Shown here one piece after another: positions 34,729 to 44,387 of a stretch of DNA of 64,000 nt; within the stretch, counting starts at the first letter, position 1, and each line of letters starts with the position of its first letter. Below the pieces are notes generated by a model, which made no database searches, was not told the origin of the DNA, and saw nothing but the letters and a program-made list of their open reading frames with translations. A program made the translations under genes and the position numbers. This DNA is from Henriciella aquimarina (lineage in GTDB: Bacteria; Pseudomonadota; Alphaproteobacteria; Caulobacterales; Hyphomonadaceae), in contig NZ_NCST01000038.1 of NCBI RefSeq assembly GCF_002088975.1, forward strand, positions 82,521-146,520, read 5' to 3'.

Positions 34729-34831
34729 TGCAGCGAAGTGACACAGCCCTGCATAAAAACAGTCTTCGACATGGGAGGAAAAGGGCGTTCGATCCGGCGA
34801 CAGCCTGCCTGTGAGGCAGGCCAAAAACTCG

Positions 34832-34981
34832 TTACATCGGCTCGTCGTCATCCATCAGGATACGGTATTTCGCCCCGTCCGGGTCATCGAACTGCCCGCT
34901 CCTTGCTGCCCAGATAAAGGCCAGCAGCCCCAGCCCGCCAAGGCCGAGCGCAATCGGGATCAGATAGATCAGCACACTCAT
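34832..34981 (-). CDS. ccoS: cbb3 oxidase assembly protein CcoS
   Basis: 49 aa. Starts MSVLIYLIPIALGLGGLGL, one membrane helix, then FIWAARSGQFDDPDGAKYRIL: the WA..SGQFDD..G...RIL pattern is diagnostic for CcoS, needed for heme/copper insertion into cbb3 oxidase. The ATG overlaps the ccoI stop (ATGA), so it is the last gene of the ccoNOQPGHIS operon. Confidence 0.93.
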   Translation of the reverse strand: MSVLIYLIPIALGLGGLGLLAFIWAARSGQFDDPDGAKYRILMDDDEPM

Positions 34982-37203
34982 GATGCGCGCCTTTTCCACA
35001 CAGCCGGACGGATCGCGTTCAGCGTCACGATAATGGACGAGGACGACATGGCAATCGCCGCGACCAGCGGGGTCGCGAACCCGGCCACCGCGACCGGAAC
35101 GGCAATCATGTTATAGAGCGCGGCCAGGCTGAAATTCTGCAGCATGCGCAGACGTGCGCCGCGCGCCATGTCGACAATGCTGAGGATCGCGTCGAGACCC
35201 GCGCCGGTATAGACCGCATCGCTCGCCGACTGGCTGACATCCATCGCCCCGCCGGGCGCGAGCGAGGCGTGCGCCAGCGCGAGCGAGCCGGCATCGTTGA
35301 GCCCATCGCCCACCATCAGGACCTTGCGGCCTTCATCCCGCAGTGTTTCGAGCCGCTTGGCCTTCTCGGCGGGGCTCGCCCCGGCCGTCCAGTGCGACAC
35401 ACCGAGGCGGTTGGCGACATCGGCCACAGCCGGTTCACGGTCTCCTGAGAGGATTTCAAGACTGAGCCCGCGCGCCTTCAGCTGTTCGGCAAGCTGCTCG
35501 GAGCCCGGCCGCAAAGCATCCTCGAAGTCGAACCGGTGCGCTGGACCGCCGGCTTCGCTGTACCAGATGTGCAGCTTGCCATCCTCGGCGGCTTCGCCGG
35601 CGCCGGCCCACTCAGCCGAGCCGAGCCGGGTGCGAACCCCGTCAATCTCTGCTTCGAGCCCGAGGCCCGGATATTCCGTCACATGGGCAGCGACCTGTCC
35701 CGCCCCGGCGGCCTTCACCAGCGCGCGCGACAGCGGATGACGCGAAGCCCGCGCCAGACGGGCGGCCCGCAAGACAAGGTCCTGTGGCGCAGAGCCGGGC
35801 ACCAGTTCGGCCTCGCCGAGCGTCAGCGTGCCGGTCTTGTCGAACACCACATGGTCGCAGGTCGCCAGCCGCTCCAGCGCATCTCCGGACTTCAGGAAAA
35901 CGCCCTTGCGGAAGAGCCGGCCCGAGGTGACGACCTGAACGACAGGCGCCGCCAGCGCGAGCGCGCAGGGGCAGGTAATGATCAGCGTCGAGACCGCGAT
36001 CATCAGCGCCTCGCGCGCACCGATGCCGGCCAGCATCCAGCCGATAAAGGTCAGCGCGGCGGTGGTGTGAACCAGCGGCACGTAAAGCGAGACCGCCTTG
36101 TCGGCGATCCGACGATAGCTGGAGCGGCGCTGCTCGCCTGCTTCCAGCATACCGGCAATATCAGCCAGCAGCGAGTCGGCGGCCGGTGAGATGGCGCGCC
36201 CGCGGATCGACTGGCCCAGATTGACCGTGCCCGCAAAGAGGCGGCTGCCCGGCGCGATGGCACGCGGCAGCGCTTCGCCGCTCACCAAGCTTTCATCGAC
36301 TTCACCCGTGCCCTCGACGATATCCATATCGACCGCCAGGCGCTCGCCAGGCGCGACCAGGATCATGTCGCCAGCGGCAATCTCGCTCGCCTTGGCCGAG
36401 CGCGCCGTGCCGTCGGCCTCAAGCCGGGTGACCGAGCGCGACTGCAGCGCCGCGAGGTCATGCGCGGCGAGATGCGCGCGCCGGCGCAGGCGGGCATCGA
36501 GAAAGCGCCCGATCAGCAGGAAGAAGAGCAGCATGACCGAGGCATCGAAATAGGCATGCTCGCCACCCCGGATCGTCTCCGCCACGCTGACACCAAGCGC
36601 CAGCAGGACGGCCAGCGAGATCGGCACATCCATATTGGCATGGCCGCGCTTCAACACGTTCCAGGCAGACTTGAAGAAGACACGGCCGGAGAACGCCGCC
36701 GCCGGCAGCGCGATCGCACCGGAAATGGCATGCATGGCCCGCCGCGTCGTCTCGCCCATCTCGCCATGCCCGGCCCAGACAGAGACCGAGAGCAACATGA
36801 TGTTGGCGGCGGCAAAGCCCGCCACGCCCATGGCGATCAGCAGGTCGCGCTCCTCGCGTTTGGCGGCTTCCTCGCCGCGATCCGGATCGAAAGCCGAGAC
36901 GCCATAGCCGAGATCGGAGACGGTCGCGGCAATCCGGTTGGCGTCCAGCGACCCGGTCCAGGTGACATCGAAGCGGCCATTGGAGAGGTTGAGCCTCGCC
37001 TCGCTGATGCCGGGCAGCGCTTTTACCGCGCCCTCGATCTTGGAGAGGCAGCCCCCACACTTCGCCCCGCGCACTGAAAGGCTGAGCGCTTTCAGGCCTT
37101 TCTTCGTGGTCACGAACGCCGACACATCGCCTTGGCTGTCCTGCGATGCGGGCGCCAGGCCACTCGGACAGCCCTGTGCGGGAATATCCGTCATGGCGTT
37201 CAT
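34978..37203 (-). CDS. ccoI: Copper-transporting P1B-type ATPase CcoI
   Basis: 741 aa from the ATG that overlaps the ccoH stop (ATGA). An N-terminal metal-binding site GAKCGGC (Cys49/52) follows a GCPSG motif. The ATPase core shows STLIITCPCALALAAP (CPC ion site), DKTGTLT (phosphorylated Asp) and MVGDGLNDAGSLA. CcoI brings copper for the CuB centre of cbb3 oxidase. Its position between ccoH and ccoS is the standard FixGHIS order. Confidence 0.94.
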   Translation of the reverse strand: MNAMTDIPAQGCPSGLAPASQDSQGDVSAFVTTKKGLKALSLSVRGAKCGGCLSKIEGAVKALPGISEARLNLSNGRFDVTWTGSLDANRIAATVSDLGYGVSAFDPDRGEEAAKREERDLLIAMGVAGFAAANIMLLSVSVWAGHGEMGETTRRAMHAISGAIALPAAAFSGRVFFKSAWNVLKRGHANMDVPISLAVLLALGVSVAETIRGGEHAYFDASVMLLFFLLIGRFLDARLRRRAHLAAHDLAALQSRSVTRLEADGTARSAKASEIAAGDMILVAPGERLAVDMDIVEGTGEVDESLVSGEALPRAIAPGSRLFAGTVNLGQSIRGRAISPAADSLLADIAGMLEAGEQRRSSYRRIADKAVSLYVPLVHTTAALTFIGWMLAGIGAREALMIAVSTLIITCPCALALAAPVVQVVTSGRLFRKGVFLKSGDALERLATCDHVVFDKTGTLTLGEAELVPGSAPQDLVLRAARLARASRHPLSRALVKAAGAGQVAAHVTEYPGLGLEAEIDGVRTRLGSAEWAGAGEAAEDGKLHIWYSEAGGPAHRFDFEDALRPGSEQLAEQLKARGLSLEILSGDREPAVADVANRLGVSHWTAGASPAEKAKRLETLRDEGRKVLMVGDGLNDAGSLALAHASLAPGGAMDVSQSASDAVYTGAGLDAILSIVDMARGARLRMLQNFSLAALYNMIAVPVAVAGFATPLVAAIAMSSSSIIVTLNAIRPAVWKRRAS

Positions 37204-37715
37204 GAGACGCTCACCACCTTCTTCGCGGTGAAGGCCGCATCGCTGGTCGTCGACCGGGCTTCGATCTCGATATCCCACTGGCCGCTGGCGAGTTCAGGCA
37301 GGGTCGCCTCATAGCTGCCCCGGTGCCCGCGCACGGGCGTCAGGGTGACGGTGGTATCGCTCGCCGTCGTGGCCAGCCGGCGCAGGGTGGCCTTTACCTC
37401 CAGCATGGAGAGCGGCGCCCCGCCCTCGTCTGCCGCCTCGACGCGCAGGACAGAAGACCCTTCGCCGACGAGCCCGGCCCGCATGGTCCAGCCAAGCGCG
37501 TCCTGGGCATGGCGGGCCTCGATCTTTTCATTGTAGTTGAGGCCCTGGAGATAGGACTTCTCGACATCCTCACCGGGGAAGCTGGTCACCGCCGAATACA
37601 CGAAGAAGCCGTTTACCGTGAACATCACCCCGAAGAAGGCGAGCATGATGAGCAGGACATGCCAGCCCTTGAGTTTTGCATCGGGGTCCTGGCGGTATTG
37701 AGGGGAAGTCGCCAT
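37200..37715 (-). CDS. ccoH: cbb3 oxidase assembly protein CcoH/FixH
   Basis: 171 aa with one N-terminal helix (GWHVLLIMLAFFGVMFTVNG) followed by FFVYSAVTSFPGEDVEKSYLQGLNYNE, cited here as FFVYSAVTSFPG and SYLQGLNYNE, the FixH hallmark. The periplasmic domain contains GHRGSYEATLPELASGQWDI. CcoH helps assemble cbb3 oxidase. Two bases separate its start from the ccoG stop, and its stop overlaps ccoI. Confidence 0.93.
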   Translation of the reverse strand: MATSPQYRQDPDAKLKGWHVLLIMLAFFGVMFTVNGFFVYSAVTSFPGEDVEKSYLQGLNYNEKIEARHAQDALGWTMRAGLVGEGSSVLRVEAADEGGAPLSMLEVKATLRRLATTASDTTVTLTPVRGHRGSYEATLPELASGQWDIEIEARSTTSDAAFTAKKVVSVS

Positions 37716-37717
37716 GA

Positions 37718-39172
37718 TCAGTCTCCAGCCATGAAGGATGTGCGGTTGGTGTGAACCTCGCCGGTTGCGGTGTCGGTGAGGGTGAGGCGGAAATACTGCC
37801 GCCCGTCAGCCTTGCCCTCGGGCACCGTCACCAGCATGCGGTAGCGGTCAACGCCGTGAGAGGCCACTGGCAGGATCAGCCGGTCGTCCGCGGTGTCCTC
37901 CAGGCCGACCACTTCGATCTCGAGGCCCTGGATCCCGCTGGCCAGCAGCAGCATCTCGCGCGCCTCGCCCGACTTGTTGACAAGCTTCAGCGTATAGCCA
38001 TTGCGGATATCGCCATTCGAGAGGCGGACATAAGGCGGCGAACGGTCCTTGAGCACATTCACCTCGAACGTACCGCGGCTGAACAGGCCAAAGGCCATCA
38101 GCGAGGCGATCGAGACGATCAGGAAGGCGTAAAGCACGGTCCGCGCACGGACGAGCCGGTATTTCGGTGTCTCGCCCACGGCCCGCTGCGCCACAGCGAC
38201 ATCGGTGTCATAGGCGATGAGCCCGGTCGGACGGCCGACCTTTTTCATCATCTCGTCGCAGGCATCGATGCAGAGCGCGCAGTGGATGCATTCCAGCTGC
38301 GAGCCGTCGCGAATGTCGATGCCCATCGGGCAGACCTGGACGCACTGCTTGCAGTCGATGCAGTCGCCACGGCCGTCCCAGCCCTCGCCCTTGCGCAGCG
38401 GACCGCGCGGCTCGCCCCGGTCATAGCGGTAGGTGACGTTCAGTGCGTGCTCGTCGGTGAGCGCGGCCTGGATGCGCGGCCACGGGCAGAGATAGGTGCA
38501 GACCTGCTCGCGCATTGTGCCGGCGAGCGCATAGGTCGTGAAGGTGAGGATGCCGGCGAACCAGTAGGCCGAGAGCGGCGCCTCACCGATGAAGAAGGTC
38601 TGGGCGATCATCCGCGCATCATGGAAGTAGAGGATGAAGGCCCCGCCCGTCAGGAAGGCGATGATCAGCCAGACAATATGCTTGCCGACCTTGCGCCAGG
38701 CCTTGTTGAAGCTCCACGGCTGATGGTCCAGCCGCATGCGCTTGGCCCGGTCGCCCTCAAAGGCGCGTTCGACCCAGATATAGAGGTCGGTCCACACCGT
38801 CTGCGGGCAGGCATAGCCGCACCAGACCCGGCCGAACAGCGAGGTCACCAGGAAGAGACCAAGCGCCGCCAGGATCATCAGGCCGGCGAGGTAATAGGCT
38901 TCCTGCGGCCAGATCTCGATGCCGAAGAAGAAGAAGCGTTCCCCTCCAAAGTCCGCGAGCACGGCCTGGTCCGGCACCCCTGCCCCACGCTCCCAGCGCA
39001 GCCAGGGCACGAGGTAGTAGATGCCGAGCAGGATCGCCATCGCCGCCCACTTCACCGTCCGGAACTTGCCGTGGGCAAGCTTCGGATAGATCTGCTTCCG
39101 CTTGGAATAGAGGTCCTGCGGCGGCGGGACGGGCGGCGGGGATTTGGACGATATGAGGGAAACGCGGTTCAT
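37718..39172 (-). CDS. ccoG: cbb3 oxidase accessory protein CcoG/FixG/RdxA
   Basis: 484 aa membrane iron-sulfur protein. Helices start near KWAAMAILLGIYYLVPW. Cysteine motifs are WCGYACPQTVWTD, CIDCKQCVQVCPMGIDIRDG and CIHCALCIDACDEM, two 4Fe-4S clusters of the ferredoxin type; the C-terminus is an Ig-like domain. CcoG reduces Cu(II) for CcoI-dependent copper delivery. Lies 11 bp after ccoP. Confidence 0.94.
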   Translation of the reverse strand: MNRVSLISSKSPPPVPPPQDLYSKRKQIYPKLAHGKFRTVKWAAMAILLGIYYLVPWLRWERGAGVPDQAVLADFGGERFFFFGIEIWPQEAYYLAGLMILAALGLFLVTSLFGRVWCGYACPQTVWTDLYIWVERAFEGDRAKRMRLDHQPWSFNKAWRKVGKHIVWLIIAFLTGGAFILYFHDARMIAQTFFIGEAPLSAYWFAGILTFTTYALAGTMREQVCTYLCPWPRIQAALTDEHALNVTYRYDRGEPRGPLRKGEGWDGRGDCIDCKQCVQVCPMGIDIRDGSQLECIHCALCIDACDEMMKKVGRPTGLIAYDTDVAVAQRAVGETPKYRLVRARTVLYAFLIVSIASLMAFGLFSRGTFEVNVLKDRSPPYVRLSNGDIRNGYTLKLVNKSGEAREMLLLASGIQGLEIEVVGLEDTADDRLILPVASHGVDRYRMLVTVPEGKADGRQYFRLTLTDTATGEVHTNRTSFMAGD

Positions 39173-39183
39173 GGGTCTGGCGC

Positions 39184-40071
39184 CTATTCTCCGCCACCAA
39201 GCGAGTGGACATAGACGGCAAGCGACTTGATCGTGGCATCGTCCAGACGCTCGCCCCAGGCCGGCATGTGGGCATTCCGGGCATTGTAGACGGTGTTGTA
39301 GATGTCACGATACTCGCTGCCGAACTGCCAGTTCTGGTCCGTCAGGTTCGGGGCACCGACAGAGCGGTCGCCCTTGCCTTCATCGCCGTGGCAGGTCGCG
39401 CACTGGGCCGCGAAGATGTCGGCCCCGCGGGCGGCGGCGTCTTCATCAACCTCATCATGGCCCGAGATCAGCAGGACATGGCTGACCACATCATCGATCT
39501 GCGAGGTGGTCAGCAGCCCGTCGCGGCCAAAGGCCGGCATGGCCGAGAACCGGGTCTCGGGATCTTCCTCGTGGCGGATGCCGTGACGGATGGTCTGCTC
39601 GATGCCGTCCAGCGTGCCCGACCAGAGCCAGACATCGTCGGCCAGCGTCGGATAGCCCTTGGCGCCCCGCCCGCCAGCGCCGTGACAGGTCGCGCAATTG
39701 TCGCCGAAGGCGCTCTCGCCGGCCGCCATGGCGAACTGCTGCAGCGAGCGGTCCGTCTGGATTTCCGACAGGCTCGCATTGACGAGCATGCTGCCTTCCT
39801 CGGCCCGCGCACTGCGCAGCGCTTCGACCTCGTTGGCAACGTTCACCCGGTCGGAATGGCCGCCGATACCGCGCGTATTGGTGCCAAGGCCCGGCAGGGC
39901 CGGAATGGCCGGCATGATGACCATGTAGACCAGCGAGAAGGCGATCGTGGCGTACCAGATGTAGAGCCACCAGCGCGGGAGCGGATTGTTCAACTCCTTG
40001 ATGCCGTCCCATTCATGGCCGGTTGTTTCGACCCCGGTCGGCTGATCGATATCCTTGTTATGGTCACTCAT
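39184..40071 (-). CDS. ccoP: cbb3 oxidase subunit III, diheme cytochrome c CcoP
   Basis: 295 aa. A transmembrane helix (WWLYIWYATIAFSLVYMVIM) is preceded by HEWDGIKELNNPLPRW, the CcoP signature. Two heme c motifs follow: CATCH (GAGGRGAKG) and CATCH (GDEGKGDRS). It passes electrons from cytochrome bc1/c to CcoO and CcoN. The ATG overlaps the end of ccoQ by 8 bp. Confidence 0.95.
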   Translation of the reverse strand: MSDHNKDIDQPTGVETTGHEWDGIKELNNPLPRWWLYIWYATIAFSLVYMVIMPAIPALPGLGTNTRGIGGHSDRVNVANEVEALRSARAEEGSMLVNASLSEIQTDRSLQQFAMAAGESAFGDNCATCHGAGGRGAKGYPTLADDVWLWSGTLDGIEQTIRHGIRHEEDPETRFSAMPAFGRDGLLTTSQIDDVVSHVLLISGHDEVDEDAAARGADIFAAQCATCHGDEGKGDRSVGAPNLTDQNWQFGSEYRDIYNTVYNARNAHMPAWGERLDDATIKSLAVYVHSLGGGE

Positions 40072-40225
40072 CTCCGGGCTCCCGGTCTTGAAGAGGAAGT
40101 TGGGCAGCCTCGTCGAAGCGCTTCTGATTGCGCGGCCACAAGGCGTAAACGAGAACGACGGCAAAGATCGCGAAGAAGTAGATCAGACCGCCGGTTTGCG
40201 CGAAACGGGAAAGATGTTCGTACAC
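40064..40225 (-). CDS. ccoQ: cbb3 oxidase subunit IV CcoQ
   Basis: 53 aa. GTG start with a perfect AGGAGG 7 nt upstream. One helix (GGLIYFFAIFAVVLVYALWP) follows YEHLSRFAQT, then a charged tail (RNQKRFDEAAQLP). The helix plus the WP.N...FDEAA ending is typical of CcoQ, which stabilises the oxidase. It lies between ccoO and ccoP, as expected. Confidence 0.92.
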   Translation of the reverse strand: MYEHLSRFAQTGGLIYFFAIFAVVLVYALWPRNQKRFDEAAQLPLQDREPGDE

Positions 40226-40236
40226 GGATATCCTCC

Positions 40237-41013
40237 TTAGCGCCGGTTCATCAGGTCTTCGGCTTCGTAGGTGGAGAAATCCACCAGCGTACCGGTCATC
40301 TGCAGATAGGCGACGAGCGCATCCATCTCGGTGATCCGGTCCGGATCGAGGTCGAAGTCACGGATCTGGACGGTGCCCTCACGGCCGGACGCTTCGGTAT
40401 AGCGGGCCGTCAGCGCATCCTGCTCGTCGAAATAGGCCTCCGGGTCCACCTGGGCGACGAGGTCGGCCTTGGCGTTCTCGATCATCTCATCGGTGTAGGG
40501 AACACCAACCATGCGCAGCGCTTTCAGATCCGCCTCTATGTTGTCGTAATCAAGAGACTTTTCCGCGAGGAAGGCATAGGGCGGCATGATCGATTCCGGC
40601 ACCAGAGCACGCGGGTCGATCAGGTGGTCGACATGCCACTCGTCGGAATACTTCCCGCCGACCCGGGCCAGGTCCGGCCCGGTCCGCTTGGAGCCCCACT
40701 GGAAGGGGTGGTCGTACATCGACTCCGCAGCCAGCGAATAGTGGCCATAGCGTTCCACCTCGTCACGCAGCGGGCGCACCATCTGCGAGTGGCAGACATA
40801 GCAGCCCTCGCGGAGATAGATGTTGCGGCCGGCCACTTCGAGCGGGGTATAGGGGCGCATGCCTTCCACCTTCTCGATGGTGTTCTCCATATAGAAGAGC
40901 GGAGCCATCTGGATGATCCCGCCGATCGACACCGTAATCAGGATGGCGATCGTGAGGATAAGCGAGTGGCGTTCAAGGACGCCGTGATTGTTGAGAAGTC
41001 CCATGGTCTTCAC
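40237..41013 (-). CDS. ccoO: cbb3 oxidase subunit II, cytochrome c CcoO
   Basis: 258 aa. N-terminal anchor [20 protein letters not shown], then the heme c site [12 protein letters not shown] and the conserved [20 protein letters not shown]; the distal ligand is in IMPPYAFL. Start is ambiguous: the GTG at 41013 is 3 nt from AGGAG, the ATG three codons later is 12 nt from it. Starts 6 bp after ccoN. Confidence 0.95.
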   Translation of the reverse strand: MKTMGLLNNHGVLERHSLILTIAILITVSIGGIIQMAPLFYMENTIEKVEGMRPYTPLEVAGRNIYLREGCYVCHSQMVRPLRDEVERYGHYSLAAESMYDHPFQWGSKRTGPDLARVGGKYSDEWHVDHLIDPRALVPESIMPPYAFLAEKSLDYDNIEADLKALRMVGVPYTDEMIENAKADLVAQVDPEAYFDEQDALTARYTEASGREGTVQIRDFDLDPDRITEMDALVAYLQMTGTLVDFSTYEAEDLMNRR

Positions 41014-41019
41014 AGGCTC

Positions 41020-42699
41020 CTATTCGGCAGGTTGGAGGGAGGCAGCCGCCGGCGGGTTGCTGACAGCAGGCGCGTCGGCGGGCTGGTTGATGCGCTCATG
41101 GCCCATCGCCGTCCGGACGAGGTTGTAGGCCATGATCAGGGCACCGCTGAAGTAGAGCAGCCCGCCCACCATACGGATGATGTAGCTGATGTGCTTGGCC
41201 TCGACGGTTTCCACGAAGGCATATTCGAGGAAGCCGAACTCGTTATAGGCACGCCACATCAGGCCTTCCATGATCCCGGCGAACCACATCGACACGATGT
41301 AGAAGACGATGCCGATGGTCGCGAGCCAGAAGTGCCATTCGACCAGCGCGATGGAGTAGAGGCTTTTGCGCTTCCAGAGCCACTGCGTCAGGCAGTAGAG
41401 CGCGCCGAAGGAGATGAAGCCGACCCAGCCGAGCGCACCCGAGTGCACGTGGCCGATGCCCCACTCGGTGTAGTGGCTGAGCGAGTTCACCGCGCGGACC
41501 GACATCAGCGGGCCTTCGAAGGTCGACATGCCGTAGAAGGCGAGCGAGACGACCATCATGCGGACCACCGGATCGGTGCGCAGCTTGTCCCAGGCGCCCG
41601 ACAGGGTCATCACGCCGTTGATCATGCCGCCCCAGGAGGGCATCCACAGCATGATCGAGAAGGTCATGCCCAGCGTCTGCGCCCATTGCGGCAGCGCGGT
41701 GTAGTGCAGGTGGTGCGGACCGGCCCAGATATAGATGAAGATCAGCGACCAGAAGTGCACGATGGACAGCCGGTAGGAATAGACCGGACGGTTCACCCGC
41801 TTCGGAATGTAATAGTACATGATCGCCAGGAAGCCGGTCGTCAGGAAGAAGCCGACGGCGTTGTGGCCATACCACCACTGGGTCAGCGCGTCCTGGACGC
41901 CGGAGAAGAGCTGGTAGCTCTTGGACGAGGCCAGCGACACCGGCAGCGACAGGTTGTTGACGATGTGCAGCATCGCGATGGTCACGATGAAGGACAGGTA
42001 GAACCAGTTGGCCACATAGATGTGCGGCTCCTTGCGCTTCCACAGCGTGCCCAGGAAGATGATCAGATAGGTGACCCAGACAATGGTCAGCCACAGATCG
42101 GCATACCATTCCGGCTCGGCATATTCCTTCGACTGGGTAACGCCCATCAGATAGCCGGTGGCCGCCAGGACGATGAAGAGCTGGTAGCCCCAGAAGACGA
42201 ACCATGGCCACATGCCGCCAAAGAGGCGGGCGCGTGTGGTGCGCTGGACGACGTGAAAGCTGGTGGCCAGAAGGACGTTACCGCCAAACGCAAAAATCAC
42301 CGCCGAGGTGTGCAGCGGCCGCAGGCGCCCGAAATTCGTGAAACCCCACTGTTCGAAATAGAAGAGATTCGGCCAGGTCAGCTGCAGGGCGATGACGATG
42401 CCGACGAGAAGGCCGGCAATACCCCAGAACATCGAGGCGAAAACGCCGAACTTGACCAGCGTATCTTCATACTTGGTCTCGTCGAACGGGTCGCGCCCCT
42501 CGAGCTTGCCGGCCCAGAGGCCGATCCCGACCAGCCAGGCAGCGAGCGCAAAAAGGAAGATGGTCGCATGAACGCCCATAAGGCGGTCCATGGCGTTAGC
42601 GGCGATATAGATGGACAGGATGGCAAAGACGCCCAGCAGGCCTGCAACGCTTGCCGTGCTGTTGTCCATCCCGCCCCGCTTGAGTGTGGCAGTGCTCAC
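41020..42699 (-). CDS. ccoN: cbb3 oxidase catalytic subunit I CcoN
   Basis: 559 aa from a GTG with GAGGGG 8 nt upstream; an ATG at 42669 (MDNSTAS) is a good alternative. Twelve or more helices. Heme and copper ligands are in [43 protein letters not shown] and [10 protein letters not shown]. CcoN is the heme b/b3-CuB oxygen-reducing subunit of the high-affinity cbb3 oxidase used at low oxygen. First gene of the operon. No clear FixK box is seen directly upstream; a CATACGTATG palindrome lies at 42806. Confidence 0.95.
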   Translation of the reverse strand: MSTATLKRGGMDNSTASVAGLLGVFAILSIYIAANAMDRLMGVHATIFLFALAAWLVGIGLWAGKLEGRDPFDETKYEDTLVKFGVFASMFWGIAGLLVGIVIALQLTWPNLFYFEQWGFTNFGRLRPLHTSAVIFAFGGNVLLATSFHVVQRTTRARLFGGMWPWFVFWGYQLFIVLAATGYLMGVTQSKEYAEPEWYADLWLTIVWVTYLIIFLGTLWKRKEPHIYVANWFYLSFIVTIAMLHIVNNLSLPVSLASSKSYQLFSGVQDALTQWWYGHNAVGFFLTTGFLAIMYYYIPKRVNRPVYSYRLSIVHFWSLIFIYIWAGPHHLHYTALPQWAQTLGMTFSIMLWMPSWGGMINGVMTLSGAWDKLRTDPVVRMMVVSLAFYGMSTFEGPLMSVRAVNSLSHYTEWGIGHVHSGALGWVGFISFGALYCLTQWLWKRKSLYSIALVEWHFWLATIGIVFYIVSMWFAGIMEGLMWRAYNEFGFLEYAFVETVEAKHISYIIRMVGGLLYFSGALIMAYNLVRTAMGHERINQPADAPAVSNPPAAASLQPAE

Positions 42700-42805
42700 C
42701 AGGTTTCCCCTCAGTCTTCTCCCCAGCCGCACCTGCAGCCTGAATGGGGCGTTCCATTGATGAGCGAGGGAATAAATGAGTGCGTCAAAAGCCAACATAA
42801 GGGGT

Positions 42806-42815
42806 CATACGTATG
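42806..42815. promoter_or_regulatory. Palindrome CATACGTATG in ccoN/orphan gene divergent region
   Basis: A perfect 10-bp palindrome midway between the ccoN start (42699) and the small plus-strand gene (42867). TACGTA cores occur in FixJ-binding sites of rhizobia, and fixJ lies 1.5 kb away, so it is a candidate FixJ site. A 10-bp palindrome can arise by chance. Confidence 0.3.
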
Positions 42816-42866
42816 GGCCAGCCTGTCGCAGCGTGGCTTATTCCGGCCGAAGAGGAGACCACGACC

Positions 42867-43130
42867 ATGCTTCGTCTGACTGTATTTCTTGCCGGGTTCA
42901 TTCTTGCCGCCGCCGCGCTGCCGACGGTGCTGGAGCATCATGCCCGCGCCGAGATCATGCAGCTGGCCTGGTGCTCGTCATCGGGCGGGGCCGGCCCGGC
43001 CGGGACCGGGTTTTTCGGCATGCACTGCATGGCCTGCCCTGTGCTGCTGGGCAGCATCGGCCTGATGATCGTCAGCCCGTTCATCCACTCGATCCGCCGC
43101 TTCGCGCTTCTCCGGGCTAGCGGCAAATGA
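42867..43130 (+). CDS. Small membrane protein with CxxC motif, unknown
   Basis: 87 aa from the ATG at 42867, GAGGAG 8 nt upstream. I do not recognise the family. It has an N-terminal hydrophobic segment (MLRLTVFLAGFILAAAALP), a periplasmic-looking stretch with HHARAEIMQLAWCSSSGGAG, then MHCMACPVLLGSIGLMIVSP, a Cys-x-x-Cys at the start of a second helix, and a basic tail. The CxxC and place between ccoN and fixL suggest a link to cbb3 assembly, copper or redox sensing, but that is inference only. Confidence 0.65.
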   Translation: MLRLTVFLAGFILAAAALPTVLEHHARAEIMQLAWCSSSGGAGPAGTGFFGMHCMACPVLLGSIGLMIVSPFIHSIRRFALLRASGK

Positions 43131-43247
43131 CCACAATCCTCCCGCCGTCTATACAGCACATGTTGACCTCCTGCCCCCGCTTGGCGCATTGCATAGCGTG
43201 GATAGGCGGAGGTGCGTGCGCTGGTTCGGCAGGAACTGATATACGAT

Positions 43248-44387
43248 ATGGCGGAGATGGACGTTGACGCGCTCCATCAGCACTTCCGGTCGATTCTCCA
43301 ATCGGTGCCGGATGCCATGGTCGTCATCAATGATGCCGGCATCATCACCGCGTTCAGCCGCGCGGCGGAAGCGCTGTTCGGCTATGAGGCCAATGAGCTG
43401 CTCGGGCAGAATGTCAGCATCCTCATGGCGCCGACCGACAAGGCGCAGCACGACGAATACATCATGCGCTACCTCCGCACGGGTCAGCGCCGCATCATCG
43501 GCATCGGCCGCACGGTCACCGCGCGCCGGTCAGATGGCACTCTTTTCCCGATCGACCTCAAGATCGGCGAAGCAAAGATCGGCGACCACTATCTCTTCAC
43601 GGCGTTCATGCGGGACCTGACAGAACAGCGGCGAAACGAATCGCGGATGAAGGCCCTGCAGGCAGAGCTTGTGCATTTCTCGCGCCTGAGCTCCGTCGGC
43701 ACCATGGCCTCGGCGCTCGCGCATGAGCTCAACCAGCCGCTGACGGTTGTCACCAATTATCTGGAAGCCGCCCGCGACCTGCTCAATTCGCCCGATCCCG
43801 ACACGATGAAAATGGTCCAGCAGGCGCTGGACGAAGCCGCCAAGCAATCGGTTCGCGCCGGCCAGATCGTGCGCAAGCTGAGAGACTATGTCTCGCGCGG
43901 CGAGATCGAGAAACGCCCCTCCCCGCTCGTCCCGCTGCTGGGCGATGCCGTGGCGCTGGTGCATGCCGAAACCAGCAGCTCACCGGGCCGCATCGAGGTC
44001 AGCGTCGAGGAAGATGTTTCCAGCGTTCTGGCCGATCCGATCCAGATCCAGCAGGTCGTCATCAACCTCGTCCGCAACGCCCTGGAGGCCATGGCCGACC
44101 AATCCGACCGGCACATAAAGATCCATGCCGAGACAGCCGATAGCGGTCTTGTCATGATCTCGATCGAGGATAACGGGCCCGGCATCTCCAAGGATGTCGC
44201 CGAACACCTCTTCAAGCCGCTAGCCAGTTCGAAAACGACCGGAATGGGGCTTGGACTATCCATCTGCAAGACGATAATAGAAGCTCATGGCGGCACGATC
44301 GAAGCCATGCCTGCGGAGACAGGCGGCACACGCTTCGTGTTCACCCTGGAAAAGGCCGAAGAAAGACAAGACCCCTCAGAAGATTAA
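43248..44387 (+). CDS. fixL: Oxygen-sensing heme-PAS histidine kinase FixL
   Basis: 379 aa from ATG 43248 (AGGA about 15 nt upstream; a GTG at 43212 and an ATG at 43257 are alternatives). A single PAS domain carries the FixL heme pattern: AQHDEYIMRY with His68, which aligns to the heme-binding His200 of Bradyrhizobium FixL, and GIGR with Arg88 at exactly the +20 spacing of Arg220. Then comes LAHELNQPL (phospho-His159), INLVRNALEAM, DNGPGIS and TTGMGLGLSI. No membrane helices, so it is soluble like Bradyrhizobium FixL. It phosphorylates FixJ when oxygen leaves the heme. Stop overlaps fixJ by 1 nt. Confidence 0.9.
   Translation: MAEMDVDALHQHFRSILQSVPDAMVVINDAGIITAFSRAAEALFGYEANELLGQNVSILMAPTDKAQHDEYIMRYLRTGQRRIIGIGRTVTARRSDGTLFPIDLKIGEAKIGDHYLFTAFMRDLTEQRRNESRMKALQAELVHFSRLSSVGTMASALAHELNQPLTVVTNYLEAARDLLNSPDPDTMKMVQQALDEAAKQSVRAGQIVRKLRDYVSRGEIEKRPSPLVPLLGDAVALVHAETSSSPGRIEVSVEEDVSSVLADPIQIQQVVINLVRNALEAMADQSDRHIKIHAETADSGLVMISIEDNGPGISKDVAEHLFKPLASSKTTGMGLGLSICKTIIEAHGGTIEAMPAETGGTRFVFTLEKAEERQDPSED

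Noticed and set aside
34803..34821. GCCTGCC-TGTGA-GGCAGGC hairpin after ccoS as a terminator
   Set aside because: Stem is perfect, but on the minus strand the T-run comes before, not after, the stem, and on the plus strand an A-run follows. Not a canonical terminator in either direction.
42756..42790. TTGAT and GTCAA elements upstream of ccoN as a FixK box
   Set aside because: The half-sites are too far apart and no TTGA-N6-TCAA arrangement exists in this gap.
39205..42879. Very long open frame (over 1200 codons) on the plus strand opposite the cco operon
   Set aside because: It is antisense to ccoN, ccoO, ccoQ, ccoP, all with clear family motifs. Long antisense frames are common in GC-rich genomes; its translation has no recognisable domain.
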